The translations under genes and the position numbers were made by a program. This document shows, one piece after another, positions 25,699 through 35,971 of a DNA stretch of 64,000 nucleotides. Numbering within the stretch: position 1 is the stretch's first letter; each line of letters opens with the position of its first letter. The notes below the pieces were generated by a model. The model ran no database searches and was not told the origin of the DNA. It saw only the letters and a program-made list of their open reading frames with translations. The DNA comes from Verrucomicrobium sp. BvORR106 (lineage in GTDB: Bacteria; Verrucomicrobiota; Verrucomicrobiia; Verrucomicrobiales; Verrucomicrobiaceae), in NCBI RefSeq assembly GCF_000739655.1, contig NZ_BATR01000181.1, positions 62,001-126,000 of the forward strand. Reading direction: 5' to 3'.

Positions 25699-25825
25699 GT
25701 CGTCTCCTTTTCGTCTGCCCACCCACTCATTTCGATTAGCCTTCCCGAGCCCCCTGATGCACTGGAACAATCACATTCAGGCCATCCATCCCGTCGCCCC
25801 TCCAAGAGTCCATACACACTCACAC

Positions 25826-27190
25826 ATGTTCCACAACTTAGCATGCCTTTGCTTCGCGTCCCTGTTGCTCTCCGGGTTGCCTCATGTGTACGGACAGGCG
25901 TGGGACCTGCCCATGCCGGATGACTCCACCTACTCCATCACGGCCAAAGAGCTTGTTTCACCAAGAGCGACAAAGAAGGCCCCCAACCCCTTGGCAGCAT
26001 TCCTGGCCATTCCTGAGATCACCCAGGTGATCAGTGTGCCTGAGACACCGTCACGTGACTATGGCGACGATGCAAGGTTCGTCGTCACTTCACAGAACAG
26101 TCAGATTCTCCTGCAGGCATTTGACCACCTCGTGAATCAGACTCGACCGGAGGACTGGTATTGGGCGGAACTGGGCATCGGTCCGGCCAACGATTGGACG
26201 ACAGGATCACCAGCCGCCGTCAGAAAGGCGCTGCAGGCGGTCAATCTTTGCGCCATTTCGGCGATGCTATCTGGAGATCAGGATCTGGCTTTGGCGACAT
26301 TCACCAGCCTCGCCAAGTTCTCTGAGATCATTCAGCGCCAGCCATGCGGTCTGGCGCATCTGGTGATCAGCACCACCGCACTGCGCATGAGCCAGGCCCA
26401 ACTGGAAAGGACCCTCGTCTTGCGTCACCTGGGACCCCACCGACTCTCGGAACTCCAGCAACAGCTCACCATTCGCGAGTTGGGCGTCAGCGACATTCAA
26501 CGAGCCCTGCGAATCGACTACACGCAGTTCAGCGCATCCCTTCCTCAACTGGCCGATGCTGATGACCTTACCGAGTATCAAGGCACAACACGGCTCGACC
26601 CCTTTGCCTCGCTCCTGCTCAAGCCGGGCATTACTTGCACGATGCGACTGGAGTATGACCAGGTTCTCCTGGCAGCTCTTGGCCGAAGCTGGAAAGAAGG
26701 CCTCCAGATAGCAGCAAATACGAACAGGGAGTTTATCTTTGCCACGCGACACCTGGCCCAACGCAGGTTGAATCCAAATCCGTTGGGGGAATACCATCAT
26801 CAGCAGCATTTGAGCAAGATGCCCGTCCTGCTGGATGAGTTTGCCCAGTGCATCACCGCTCATCGGCTGACACTGCTTCAGATCGCGATCAGGCGCTATG
26901 AGCTCGACCAAGACAAACTTCCAGCCCAATTGGACGAACTGGTGCCCAAGTATCTTCCAGCAGTCCCCACCGACCCCTTTGCCAACGCTCCCATGCGGTG
27001 GAACCCAAACAAACAGGCACTCTATTCCGTTGGACTCGATTTCATCGACGACGGCGGCAAATTCTGGCGTCCCGCAGCGCCCGGTGAATCAGACATGGGC
27101 ATGCTCTACTGGTGGGGAGAGCCCGGTGGGAGGCGGAGACACACCGCCTCCGATACCACCGTCCTCTGCGTGCCCTTGCCGAGAAAATAG
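25826..27190 (+). CDS. Paralogue family member 2
   Basis: A 454-aa family member: DLPMPDDS, WYWAELG, LLLKPGITCTMR, LNPNPLGEYHH, IRRYELDQDKLPAQL, LPAVPTDPF, YSVGLDFIDDGG and YWWGEPGG are all present. It differs at the N-terminus: instead of a basic leader plus a long anchor it has a short hydrophobic signal-like segment (FHNLACLCFASLLLSGL), which may be cleaved. ATGs at 25757 and 25826 are both possible; the shorter keeps the usual family length. The C-terminus extends past YWW with a short basic tail (LPRK). Confidence 0.78.
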   Translation: MFHNLACLCFASLLLSGLPHVYGQAWDLPMPDDSTYSITAKELVSPRATKKAPNPLAAFLAIPEITQVISVPETPSRDYGDDARFVVTSQNSQILLQAFDHLVNQTRPEDWYWAELGIGPANDWTTGSPAAVRKALQAVNLCAISAMLSGDQDLALATFTSLAKFSEIIQRQPCGLAHLVISTTALRMSQAQLERTLVLRHLGPHRLSELQQQLTIRELGVSDIQRALRIDYTQFSASLPQLADADDLTEYQGTTRLDPFASLLLKPGITCTMRLEYDQVLLAALGRSWKEGLQIAANTNREFIFATRHLAQRRLNPNPLGEYHHQQHLSKMPVLLDEFAQCITAHRLTLLQIAIRRYELDQDKLPAQLDELVPKYLPAVPTDPFANAPMRWNPNKQALYSVGLDFIDDGGKFWRPAAPGESDMGMLYWWGEPGGRRRHTASDTTVLCVPLPRK

Positions 27191-27250
27191 CTGCATCCCT
27201 CCTGCCATCACCTTCCCCACACCTGCCTCCAACCCGACATCACGCGCACC

Positions 27251-28552
27251 ATGGAGTCCCGAAAACATGCCCGGAGCGTCTTCCTGACTTTCGCGGGATT
27301 GTTTCTGTTGTCGCTCGGAGTGCTCGCATGGTTGGTGTTCCGCGATGGTCCGCCACCCGACGATGCGCACTTGCTACCACAAGCGGATGAGACAACAGAG
27401 CTCCCCAATCCGCTGTCCATCTACTTGCGGACAGTTGGAATCACCGGATACCCCATAGAGTTCGATCCCCCTCACTCCCCCATCCCTCCAAAGAGCACGG
27501 AAGAGGACCTGGCAGCTTATCGAGACCTCCTGAACAGCAACAGTGCCTCCTGGCGCTGGCCGAAGAAACACCTCACGGATGGAGCTGCCTATGCCTTCCA
27601 TCGCGAGATCAATCTGCCGCTCACCGACACCCTTCATCGAAGCCTCAAACACGCGCGCTCTGGCGCAAACGAAGAGGCCATCCGGCTCGCTTCGCATACT
27701 TTCCAGCTTGGCCATGGGATGACCAGGGCGGGCGGCGACACATTCCTGTTTGATGCTGGCTCGTCCATCTACACTCAGGGTCTCCACCATTTGGGCAACC
27801 TTGCCAAGCTTCAATCCTGGACGGCAACAGACCTCCGCCAATGGCTTGGCCGACTGTCAGACCTTCCTCCCCCAGGAATCCCAGAATTCATCTCAGTCCG
27901 GAAAATGGACTACCTCAAGTTCCGGCTGACACTCGATGAAGTGTTCGAGCCCGGCATAGGTCCTTTCGTCCGAAGCGACCCCTTTATTCCGAGTGGTTTC
28001 GCTTCGAACGGCGGATTCCAAAGCACTTTCAAACGCAATCAAACCCTTCAGTTGCGGTGTCTGTGGGAGAACGCCACTCTTGAACACCTGAAGCAAGGCT
28101 GGCTCGCTGCTTATCAACAAGAGGCCATGCGCTGGGAACGTTTGGATGCGAACTCAACACGAAGACAGGCGCTCTACACTTGCAACATCCTTGGCTGGCA
28201 GATCCTGCGAAATCATACACGCACCAATCGGGACAGCCTGCGCGATGCCATGTCGCTACAGGCCCTCTACGAGGCAACTCGTGTGACGCTCGCGCTGCGG
28301 ATTTACGAACTCGAACAAGGGCGACTTCCCGATCAACTCTCTGATTTGGCCCCAGGGATCCTACAAGACACACCCAACGATGTCTTTGCCAATGCTCCAT
28401 TGGTTTGGAACCGCGAAAAGAACGTTGTTTACTCCATCGGCCCAGATCTGATCTCCAACAACGGGGATGTCTCAGACGAGGAGGATGACTCGCGACACCC
28501 TCCAGACATCGGAGTGAAGTACTGGTGGCCCCCTTCCAGTCAGACTCAGTGA
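27251..28552 (+). CDS. Paralogue family member 3
   Basis: The 433-aa product has an N-terminal anchor (VFLTFAGLFLLSLGVLAWLVF), DGPPPDD, WRWPKKH, then FKRNQTLQLR in place of the usual LLKPN, LALRIYELEQGRLPDQL, LQDTPNDVF, YSIGPDLISNNGD and YWWPPSSQTQ. The central segment is the shortest of the family. It starts 60 bp after member 2. Function unknown; membership is from motif order, not global identity. Confidence 0.83.
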   Translation: MESRKHARSVFLTFAGLFLLSLGVLAWLVFRDGPPPDDAHLLPQADETTELPNPLSIYLRTVGITGYPIEFDPPHSPIPPKSTEEDLAAYRDLLNSNSASWRWPKKHLTDGAAYAFHREINLPLTDTLHRSLKHARSGANEEAIRLASHTFQLGHGMTRAGGDTFLFDAGSSIYTQGLHHLGNLAKLQSWTATDLRQWLGRLSDLPPPGIPEFISVRKMDYLKFRLTLDEVFEPGIGPFVRSDPFIPSGFASNGGFQSTFKRNQTLQLRCLWENATLEHLKQGWLAAYQQEAMRWERLDANSTRRQALYTCNILGWQILRNHTRTNRDSLRDAMSLQALYEATRVTLALRIYELEQGRLPDQLSDLAPGILQDTPNDVFANAPLVWNREKNVVYSIGPDLISNNGDVSDEEDDSRHPPDIGVKYWWPPSSQTQ

Positions 28553-28686
28553 CGCCTTGCTTGCCGTTTAGCCAGGGGGATCAATACCCTCCGCTCAGAA
28601 CACTGATCACTCCCCCCACTGACTCACCATTCACAAAACCTGCTCAGGATGACTGTTGAGTTCAACTCATAACCGTGCCCTTCCCC

Positions 28687-30084
28687 ATGTCAGCAATCTC
28701 AAATCCCAACACCACTCAGGCACACTCCAGTCGCCGTGCACTGATCGTCGTGGTTGCTTTGGCACTTTCGCTCGTCACCGCCCTCATCGCCTTCTTGGCG
28801 ACTTATGACATCGAACCACCTGATGCCAGCGACATGGCCCCGGCCGTGTCCGCGGAATCGTCAGAATTCAATCAGACCAATCCTCTGAGGAAATTTCTCA
28901 CAGTCCTCCAGCAACACCCTGTAGAAGCCTCACCTCTGCAGAAGAAAACTCCGAGAGCAGCAGGGCCTTCACCCCAGGAAACTGCGCTGAACAACCGCCC
29001 GGTGGTCCTCAAGGCGTACGAGGAGCTTTTACAAACCAACCCCGACTCCTGGCGATGGCCGACGGAACCTGGCGAGTCCCTTGAGACATCGCTGGATCAT
29101 CAGTTGAAACACCTGATGCCAGTTGCCAATCTAATCCGGGTGCAAGCTGGCCTCGACGAATCCACCTCTCCGGAAGAATCCGCCCTAACCACTCTTTCTC
29201 TTGCAAAGTTCGCTCATGGGCTAAACAACGCCGGAGGTCTCTTGATTCACAACATGATGGCTTCTGCCATCCAGCGCACCGCCGTTCTCCAGTTGGAACG
29301 CCCGCTCGCTCTAAATGCCATCTCTTCGGCCAGCTTGATGAAAATCCAGAAACAGCTGGAGGATCTTGACCCTTCCCTCATCGGTTTCATCGCCACTCTT
29401 AAGGCCGAATACTTGTTTACCGCCGAGGCCTATCGAGCCACGAAGAGCGGCGTGGCCCTAGCGGTCGATCCTCGAAAACTGGACCTCAAAGGTTACCCAG
29501 AGCCCTTGAAGGGCATGCTGCTCAAGCCCAATCTCACCCTCGCCACACGCCTGGAAATGCATCGGCAGCTGATCAAGGGGCTTGAAACCAGTTGGAAGGC
29601 AGCATTCGACGCCCATCAGACAACCAAGCAGAATCTCGGCAAGATCTTCCAGTCACCCGTGCGATTCTGGCTCAATCCCAACACCACCGGCATCGCCTTC
29701 AGCGTGCTGGATGCCCAAGACCTCCAGGACTCCCTGATCCGCCAGATCGGTCACGCAACCATCCACAGACAAGTCATCCTGCAAGTCGCCCTGCGCCGCT
29801 ACGAACTGGATCACCATCGGTTGCCTGATGACCTGAGTGAACTCTCGCCTGCCTATCTATCCTCAATCCCCCAGGATCCCTTCACCGACCTCCCCATGCG
29901 TTGGAACCCCAGCACGCAAGTCATCTATTCCGTTGGCGTGAATGGCTCCGATGACAGTGGATTCTTCCGCATTCCCGCCACCATTGATGAGCCTGACATC
30001 GGTCAATACTACTGGTGGAGCAAGCCAGCCTTCAAGGCGCGGGATGCCCAGCGGCTGGCACCGCCAGAGGCAAGAGGGCGGTGA
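28687..30084 (+). CDS. Paralogue family member 4
   Basis: The 465-aa product has a basic leader, a membrane helix (IVVVALALSLVTALIAFLA), DIEPPDASD (a variant of D-x-P-x-P-D-D), WRWPTEP, MLLKPNLTLATR, LNPNTTGIAF, ALRRYELDHHRLPDDL, LSSIPQDPF, YSVGVNGSDDSG and YYWWSKPA. ATG 28687 is preferred to the GTG at 28675. No known family. Confidence 0.83.
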   Translation: MSAISNPNTTQAHSSRRALIVVVALALSLVTALIAFLATYDIEPPDASDMAPAVSAESSEFNQTNPLRKFLTVLQQHPVEASPLQKKTPRAAGPSPQETALNNRPVVLKAYEELLQTNPDSWRWPTEPGESLETSLDHQLKHLMPVANLIRVQAGLDESTSPEESALTTLSLAKFAHGLNNAGGLLIHNMMASAIQRTAVLQLERPLALNAISSASLMKIQKQLEDLDPSLIGFIATLKAEYLFTAEAYRATKSGVALAVDPRKLDLKGYPEPLKGMLLKPNLTLATRLEMHRQLIKGLETSWKAAFDAHQTTKQNLGKIFQSPVRFWLNPNTTGIAFSVLDAQDLQDSLIRQIGHATIHRQVILQVALRRYELDHHRLPDDLSELSPAYLSSIPQDPFTDLPMRWNPSTQVIYSVGVNGSDDSGFFRIPATIDEPDIGQYYWWSKPAFKARDAQRLAPPEARGR

Positions 30085-30127
30085 TCAGCTTAATTCGTAA
30101 TCGCAACGGACTACTGGCCCTCCCCTC

Positions 30128-31510
30128 ATGCTCTGGAGCCCCCATCAGCTCTACCGGAACCCACTTCTCCTAGGCGCAGGCTTTTTCCTTCTCCTGTCAG
30201 GATCAACAGCATGGCTGTTCATCTTCCACGATGCGCCCGATCCCGATGATGCGCACATGTTGCCTGCACCCACTCTGATTCACGTCGAATCCAATGCCCT
30301 GGCGCAGTATGTCGCCGCAACAAATCACATGCCGATAAAGGGCATGGAAGCCGTGGTCAGCTCTCCTGCCGATCCTTTTGCCGAACCCAACCTTCATGAC
30401 CCGGAGAAGCTGAAAGAACACTTTCTCCGCACTGACTTGGAGGAGGCCGGTGCCATCGCGGCATTTCGGGCGCTGTCTGACTCAGACGTTTCCACATGGG
30501 AGTGGCCTTATCCCCAATTTGACCCACCACCAGCCCGACGAATGGCCCGAATTAGCGCACTGGACGTGACTTCAGGTTATCTCCTCGCAAAGTGCCCGCT
30601 GCTGGTAGCATCAGGCAAAACAGCCGAGGCAACAGAGTTGGCGCTACTTGTCTTTCGAGTGAACCACCGCGCCGCAATCGCAAAACTTACCTCAGACCAG
30701 TATGTTTCGAGTCTGGGAACACAACATCAGTGCCTGGAAGTTCTGTCAGAAATCCTGAGCGGCTCCGAGGCCACGCCAGAATTGCTGCGCACGACGCTGG
30801 CCACCCTCACCACTCATGTTCCCGCCAATCTTGACGCATACACTCATGCTCGCAAATCAGCGTATGAGCACTTCAAACGCTTGATCAAAGATGCCGTCGC
30901 CCGCGATACTTTGGAGTACCATCTTCGTATTTCCTGGTACGCACCGCTACGTGCTCGATTCACCCCTTTGACACTGACCCTCAAGCCCAATGCCACTCTG
31001 CATCTGCGACTGGAAATAGAGGACAGGATGTCCGATGCCCTGAAGACAGGCTGGCCGAGCGCCGTCCAGAGCGCCTTGATTGAAATCCAACGGTCACGGG
31101 AGGTTCTGGGTTCGCTCGGTAACTGGCGCGCCTACATCGATGGCAATCACGGAGGGAAATGGGCCCACCATCGCTGTATTCAAGAAGACCTCGACACGCT
31201 GTTTGACCTGCTCTGTCTGCAGGATGCCTACGAAGTCACCCGCATCAATCTCGCCCTGCGACTCTTTGAGTTGCAATCGGGGACTCTCCCAAATGATATT
31301 GCAGCGCTGACACCTGACACCCTTTCTTCCACTCCCATCATTCTTTCGACCGGGGATGTACTCCGGTGGAACCGAAACAAGGGCATCATTCATCTGCCCG
31401 GAGCGGATTTACATCCAACCAAGGCAGAGATTCGAAAACTGCCGTACTCCCACCCCGACGCCTATGAAATCACATCCACGTACTGGTGGGCAAATGTCAA
31501 AGCTGAGTAA
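30128..31510 (+). CDS. Paralogue family member 5
   Basis: A 460-aa member with anchor (LLLGAGFFLLLSGSTAWLF), DAPDPDDAHML, WEWPYPQ, TLKPNATLHLR, YIDGNHGGKW, LALRLFELQSGTLPND, LRWNRNKGIIHL and a final TYWWANVKAE. It is the most divergent in the C-terminal module: the YSVG and DDGG motifs are degraded. It ends in a short tail after YWW. Starts 43 bp after member 4. Confidence 0.8.
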   Translation: MLWSPHQLYRNPLLLGAGFFLLLSGSTAWLFIFHDAPDPDDAHMLPAPTLIHVESNALAQYVAATNHMPIKGMEAVVSSPADPFAEPNLHDPEKLKEHFLRTDLEEAGAIAAFRALSDSDVSTWEWPYPQFDPPPARRMARISALDVTSGYLLAKCPLLVASGKTAEATELALLVFRVNHRAAIAKLTSDQYVSSLGTQHQCLEVLSEILSGSEATPELLRTTLATLTTHVPANLDAYTHARKSAYEHFKRLIKDAVARDTLEYHLRISWYAPLRARFTPLTLTLKPNATLHLRLEIEDRMSDALKTGWPSAVQSALIEIQRSREVLGSLGNWRAYIDGNHGGKWAHHRCIQEDLDTLFDLLCLQDAYEVTRINLALRLFELQSGTLPNDIAALTPDTLSSTPIILSTGDVLRWNRNKGIIHLPGADLHPTKAEIRKLPYSHPDAYEITSTYWWANVKAE

Positions 31511-31533
31511 CAAGCAAACCTCGTTCAAGCAGG

Positions 31534-32910
31534 ATGTCGTCGTCTGACAATACCATTCTCGTTCACAGCGCGGAACCCAAACGCCAGACCCGTCGCGCCT
31601 GGTGGCTTGCCTCCGGCGCATTGGTGGCCGTCCTCGGCGTTGCCGTGGGAGTGCTCCTGTTCTTCGATGTGCCTCCAGTTGATGACTCGGCCCTTTCCCC
31701 TTCGGCAGAACTTCCCTCTTCCATTCCCAATCCTCTGGCAGAGTTTCTGGCGACCGTGCCTGCTGCACTCCAGGACGATTTCCTGAAACTTCCTGAAGAG
31801 TCACGCAAGCTCGTTCCAGGCCACGAGGCAACCATCCGGACCTTTCTCGACGAGCAAGCCTCAACACTGGACTCATTGGACAAGCTTCTCTCCACAGATT
31901 CTGTCGTGTGGCGCTGGCCCGGCGTACGCGATCCAGCCACGCTGGACTCTGCATGGAAAAATACTCGCGTTTTCCCCTTTCTTGCCAAATTCCTCGACCT
32001 TCGCTCGAGCTTGCGGCAGCAGGATGGAAGTGCCGTAGGCGCGCTGGATGACTGCCTTCGCATCTATCAACTGGCCGCAGGCCTGGCCCGGACGGATGGA
32101 GAAGTGGAATTTCAGATCATTTCCAACCGAATGCTCTCCTCCGCGAATGGCGTGTTGGAGCGCGTCATTGTCGCTCACGAGTACGGACCGGAGCATCTCA
32201 AGAACGTTCAGAACAAACTGACCGAATGCACCATCCGTCCCACAGATCTAATCCAGGGCATCAAGCTGGAGCATCAGCGTTTCAAGCAAGTCGTGGAGAT
32301 CCCTCGAGTCCGAAACGCAGACTGGGCATGGTGCCTGAGCACCCGGCCTCTGGAGAGAGCCTTGGCACCTTATCTGTACAAGCCCAACATGACCTTGGCA
32401 ACGAGACAGGCATTTGTCCTCCCCATCGTGCGGAACCTTGAGTTGGGATGGCTTCCTGCCCGTCGTGCTGCGCAAGATGCCGAGGCAGAAATGACCCGAA
32501 TCAACAGGAATCCTTTTCGCAAAAGCTTCAACCCCAATGCAGGTGGCTACGTCCTGGTCAAAGGCTCCATCGGGTCAACAATCGGATGCATTGGCAGCGG
32601 GGCCTACGCTGCCGCCTTGCACCAAGTTACCATCCTGCAACTCGCCTTGCGCCGTCATCAACTTGAGACGGGGACCCTGCCAGCGAAACTCAGCCAACTC
32701 GTGCCGAAGTATCTTCCTGAGGTGCCACTTGACCCCTTGGACGGCCACCCCCTCAGATGGAGTGCTAAAAATCAGGCCATCTATTCGGTGGGACAAAACA
32801 ACCTCGATGACGGAGGCAAACTAAACCCGCCCGGAAAGATCTATTCCACGGACCTCGGTCAATTTTATTGGTGGGGACAAGAGGCTCGCAAGCACCGCAT
32901 AGCCCCCTGA
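31534..32910 (+). CDS. Paralogue family member 6
   Basis: A 458-aa member: basic leader with RRAWW, membrane helix (GALVAVLGVAVGVLLFF), DVPPVDD, WRWPGVR, LYKPNMTLATR, FNPNAGGYVL, LALRRHQLETGTLPAKL, LPEVPLDPLDG, YSVGQNNLDDGGK and FYWWGQEARKHRIAP. The tail after YWW is strikingly like that of member 8 (YYWWGEEARKHPIER), more than the rest of the two proteins would predict. Starts 23 bp after member 5. Confidence 0.84.
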   Translation: MSSSDNTILVHSAEPKRQTRRAWWLASGALVAVLGVAVGVLLFFDVPPVDDSALSPSAELPSSIPNPLAEFLATVPAALQDDFLKLPEESRKLVPGHEATIRTFLDEQASTLDSLDKLLSTDSVVWRWPGVRDPATLDSAWKNTRVFPFLAKFLDLRSSLRQQDGSAVGALDDCLRIYQLAAGLARTDGEVEFQIISNRMLSSANGVLERVIVAHEYGPEHLKNVQNKLTECTIRPTDLIQGIKLEHQRFKQVVEIPRVRNADWAWCLSTRPLERALAPYLYKPNMTLATRQAFVLPIVRNLELGWLPARRAAQDAEAEMTRINRNPFRKSFNPNAGGYVLVKGSIGSTIGCIGSGAYAAALHQVTILQLALRRHQLETGTLPAKLSQLVPKYLPEVPLDPLDGHPLRWSAKNQAIYSVGQNNLDDGGKLNPPGKIYSTDLGQFYWWGQEARKHRIAP

Positions 32911-32924
32911 CGACACCCCTCACC

Positions 32925-34334
32925 ATGACTACGGCTGAACAAGCGGCGGCATCCGTCTCCTCCCGTCGGGTATGGAGGATAGGGCTGGGCCTTCTGACAC
33001 TCCTGCTCGCCATCGTCGGCTGGCTCATCATCTTTCTCGACGGCCCGCCACCTGACGACGCTGACATAATTCCCCAGTGGTCCACTCAGACCACGGACAG
33101 CAACCCTCTGGCGGTCTTCTGTGCTGATATCAAGAAGACTTCCGTAGAGGAAGTGTTCACGATACCCGAATCCACTCGCTACCTGCACAAGGGAAGTGAG
33201 GCCGAGGTCCAAGCTTTTCTCGACAGCCAGTCGATGGCCTTCACCCTCTTTGATCACCTGATGGCTACCGATCCCGCCACCTGGCAATGGCCAGGCGGGA
33301 TTCAGGTGACCGACATCATGGCCCCACCGGACTACTTCGCAAAGATTAGAGAAATGTCGTTCACGATGCGAATGAAGGTTCAACAACTTTCCCGACAAGG
33401 CCATCACGAAGAAGCCTTGCAACATTGCCTGTCGTTGGTGGCATTCGGCCATCGGCTTCACGGATCAAAGGGGACCATCATTCACCAAATGGCGGCCAGC
33501 ACCACATTTACCACCGCTCTCAGTTTGATCGAAGAGGTCATGGCAAATGGAGCCTTCACCGAAGGCCAGCTGCAACAGATCCAAATGGATCTCGAGCCGT
33601 TGATCGGATGCAGCCCGACTGACTATGCATTCGCCCTACGCGGTGAGTATCTCAGCCTCAAGCGCTGCCTTCCTGAAGCCCGCCAGAAGGGCTGGGGAGT
33701 GATGTACGATGGCTCCACGCCCTTGCCCGGTATCCTGGGGCGCATGGTGAAGACAAATCACACCATGAGCCTTGATCTCGCCCTGATGCGCCCCGTCGTC
33801 GCTGCCCTCACACGGTCCTGGCACGAAGCCCTGATCGCAAACGAACAGCTATCCCGCGATATTCAACATCTGCAAAGTCAAATCCATAAGCCCCGGTTCT
33901 ATCTTGACGGAAATTACGGCGGCAAGGTCCTCGTGATTCAAACTCACACCATGACGAACTTCCTCCCTAGAATCCTTGCTACCAATTCCCAGTATCAGGA
34001 AGTGCTCACTATGCTCGCGCTCCGTCGGTTCGAGTTGCAACACGGCCGTCTGCCTGCCACCCTTGACGAACTTGTACCGACCTATCTCGCCGCCCCGCCC
34101 ATCGATCCATTCAGCGATGCGCCCCTGCGGTGGGACGCCTCGCGCAAGATCCTCTATTCCGTAGGCCCCAACCTCACGGACGACGGCGGGGCCATTGACC
34201 CCGGCAAGCGCCGTCGGGGCGAAGACGCAGGGAACTTGTATTGGTGGAGCCCTGAAGCCATCAGAGAGCGCGAGGAACAATTGCAGGAGAAGAACACTTC
34301 CAGCCCAGGCAAACGGAAGACCAGATCATTGTAG
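32925..34334 (+). CDS. Paralogue family member 7
   Basis: A 469-aa member with membrane helix (IGLGLLTLLLAIVGWLIIFL), DGPPPDD, WQWPGGI, MVKTNHTMSLD in place of LLKPN, YLDGNYGGKVLV, LALRRFELQHGRLPATL, LAAPPIDPF, YSVGPNLTDDGG and LYWWSPEAIREREEQ. ATG 32925, 14 bp after member 6, follows the stop closely and supports co-transcription. The longer frame from 32868 overlaps member 6 and is rejected. Ends in a basic/Ser-Lys tail. Confidence 0.84.
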   Translation: MTTAEQAAASVSSRRVWRIGLGLLTLLLAIVGWLIIFLDGPPPDDADIIPQWSTQTTDSNPLAVFCADIKKTSVEEVFTIPESTRYLHKGSEAEVQAFLDSQSMAFTLFDHLMATDPATWQWPGGIQVTDIMAPPDYFAKIREMSFTMRMKVQQLSRQGHHEEALQHCLSLVAFGHRLHGSKGTIIHQMAASTTFTTALSLIEEVMANGAFTEGQLQQIQMDLEPLIGCSPTDYAFALRGEYLSLKRCLPEARQKGWGVMYDGSTPLPGILGRMVKTNHTMSLDLALMRPVVAALTRSWHEALIANEQLSRDIQHLQSQIHKPRFYLDGNYGGKVLVIQTHTMTNFLPRILATNSQYQEVLTMLALRRFELQHGRLPATLDELVPTYLAAPPIDPFSDAPLRWDASRKILYSVGPNLTDDGGAIDPGKRRRGEDAGNLYWWSPEAIREREEQLQEKNTSSPGKRKTRSL

Positions 34335-34420
34335 CAGGCCCCGTTCCGCGCCCTCGCCCACTGAGGTTCACCTTCAGTTCTTCAAAAATACCTAACGCCC
34401 GTCAATCAACAAACCTGCCA

Positions 34421-35806
34421 ATGGCCAAGAAGCCTGAACATGTCGTGCCGGATGCCCGGCGTCAGTCCCGAGCTGTCTGGAGCGTCGCACTCAGCCTCCT
34501 GGCCCTTACCATGATCGGCCCAGTCGTGTTCCTCGCGATATACGATGGCCCCGCCCCTGATGACACCCTCATGAAACCAGACTGGACTTCGGTCGGCAAG
34601 GGAACCGATCCATCTCCTCTCGCGAAGTTTATTGAAGCCCTCCGTATCCCGACAGACCCATCGTCTGAGCCTTTCTGGATGCTGGTGCCCCTCACCCCAG
34701 AGCAAGAGCAGTTTCAGGCTGACCATTCGTCCGCTTTCGCAGCAGTAGATGCACTTCTTGACACTGACCCGTCCACATGGATCTGGCCGGACGCCGGACT
34801 CCCGCATGATTTCAAACTCTTTTTTGGTTCACCGGTACAACTCCACCTTCTCGAGAGTTTTCTAGAGCAGCGTCTGCTTGATCATCGCAAGTCAGATCGG
34901 CTTGATCTCGGCATTGCCGACTGCCTCAAACTGATTCGGCTGGGTTGTCACCTCAGCCGCGTCAAACAAAGCCTCCAACGGATGGAACAGGCTCTTGAAC
35001 TTCAAGCCTATGCTGAAAAGTCCCTTGAAAAATTACTGACTCACCCAGGCACTTCCGAATCACAGATTCAGTCTTGCTTGGAAACCTTGCTCGCACTTGA
35101 GGGACCGGATCGCGAGCACTTGAGATTTGCCATCCAAGTCCACCATGAGTGGGTCACGCAATTCATCAGCGATCATGCAAACCAGGATACATTCTTTAAA
35201 AGCAACTGGCCGGGTGACAGACCGGTACTCGCCGATGAAATCAAGGTCAATCAATGCCTCACTATGTGGCTTTCCCGGGCCAAGCCCCTGTTTGAAGGAC
35301 TTGCGGTTGACTGGAACACCGGACTATCCATAGCAAATCGGCAACCTCCCCAGCCATCCGCAACATTCGCTAGGCTGACTCGGATTCGCCTCACTCTGTC
35401 CCGGAATCGCTTCGGAGCCGAAGAGACGGAACAGTTTTCCGAACGTCTTTGTACTCAGCCAAACAATGTCATGGATCACGCTGCCGTGCATGACATCATC
35501 GTCCAAATCCTTGCCCTACGTCTCTACGAGCTTCGCCAGGGTCGCCTGCCTACTCACCTGGAGGAACTGACATCCAGTATCCTTCCCTCGCTTCCCACTG
35601 ACCTCTACAGTAAACTCCCCTACCGCTGGAATCAAACCACTCAGACCCTCTACTCCATAGGAGCCGATGGCACAGACAGTGACGGAAACATCAACCACGT
35701 CTCTCCGATCCCTAAGTCCAGCGAAGGCTTTCGTTTCAATCGAAAAGATGTTGGTCAATACTACTGGTGGGGCGAAGAAGCACGCAAGCATCCCATAGAA
35801 CGGTGA
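34421..35806 (+). CDS. Paralogue family member 8
   Basis: A 461-aa member: basic leader (ARRQSRAVW), membrane helix (SVALSLLALTMIGPVVFLAI), DGPAPDD, WIWPDAG, IKVNQCLTMW in place of LLKPN, LALRLYELRQGRLPTHL, LPSLPTDLYS, YSIGADGTDSDGN and YYWWGEEARKHPIER. ATG 34421 gives a short basic leader like the others. The GADGTDSDG stretch is the one most like the GspG calcium loop (GADG-x-x-GG). Confidence 0.84.
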   Translation: MAKKPEHVVPDARRQSRAVWSVALSLLALTMIGPVVFLAIYDGPAPDDTLMKPDWTSVGKGTDPSPLAKFIEALRIPTDPSSEPFWMLVPLTPEQEQFQADHSSAFAAVDALLDTDPSTWIWPDAGLPHDFKLFFGSPVQLHLLESFLEQRLLDHRKSDRLDLGIADCLKLIRLGCHLSRVKQSLQRMEQALELQAYAEKSLEKLLTHPGTSESQIQSCLETLLALEGPDREHLRFAIQVHHEWVTQFISDHANQDTFFKSNWPGDRPVLADEIKVNQCLTMWLSRAKPLFEGLAVDWNTGLSIANRQPPQPSATFARLTRIRLTLSRNRFGAEETEQFSERLCTQPNNVMDHAAVHDIIVQILALRLYELRQGRLPTHLEELTSSILPSLPTDLYSKLPYRWNQTTQTLYSIGADGTDSDGNINHVSPIPKSSEGFRFNRKDVGQYYWWGEEARKHPIER

Positions 35807-35971
35807 GGGTGCATCCGGGAACAAGGAGCTGAAGCGTGCACAAGATGCCCCTTCTCTCCGATCCCACCAAGCATCGACTGACACCACGGATCCCTGGCAG
35901 ACGGCGGAACCGACCCACGCAAAGCGACCCGCCCACTCGGTGATTGCCCTGCGAATTCACGCCTAATTCAC

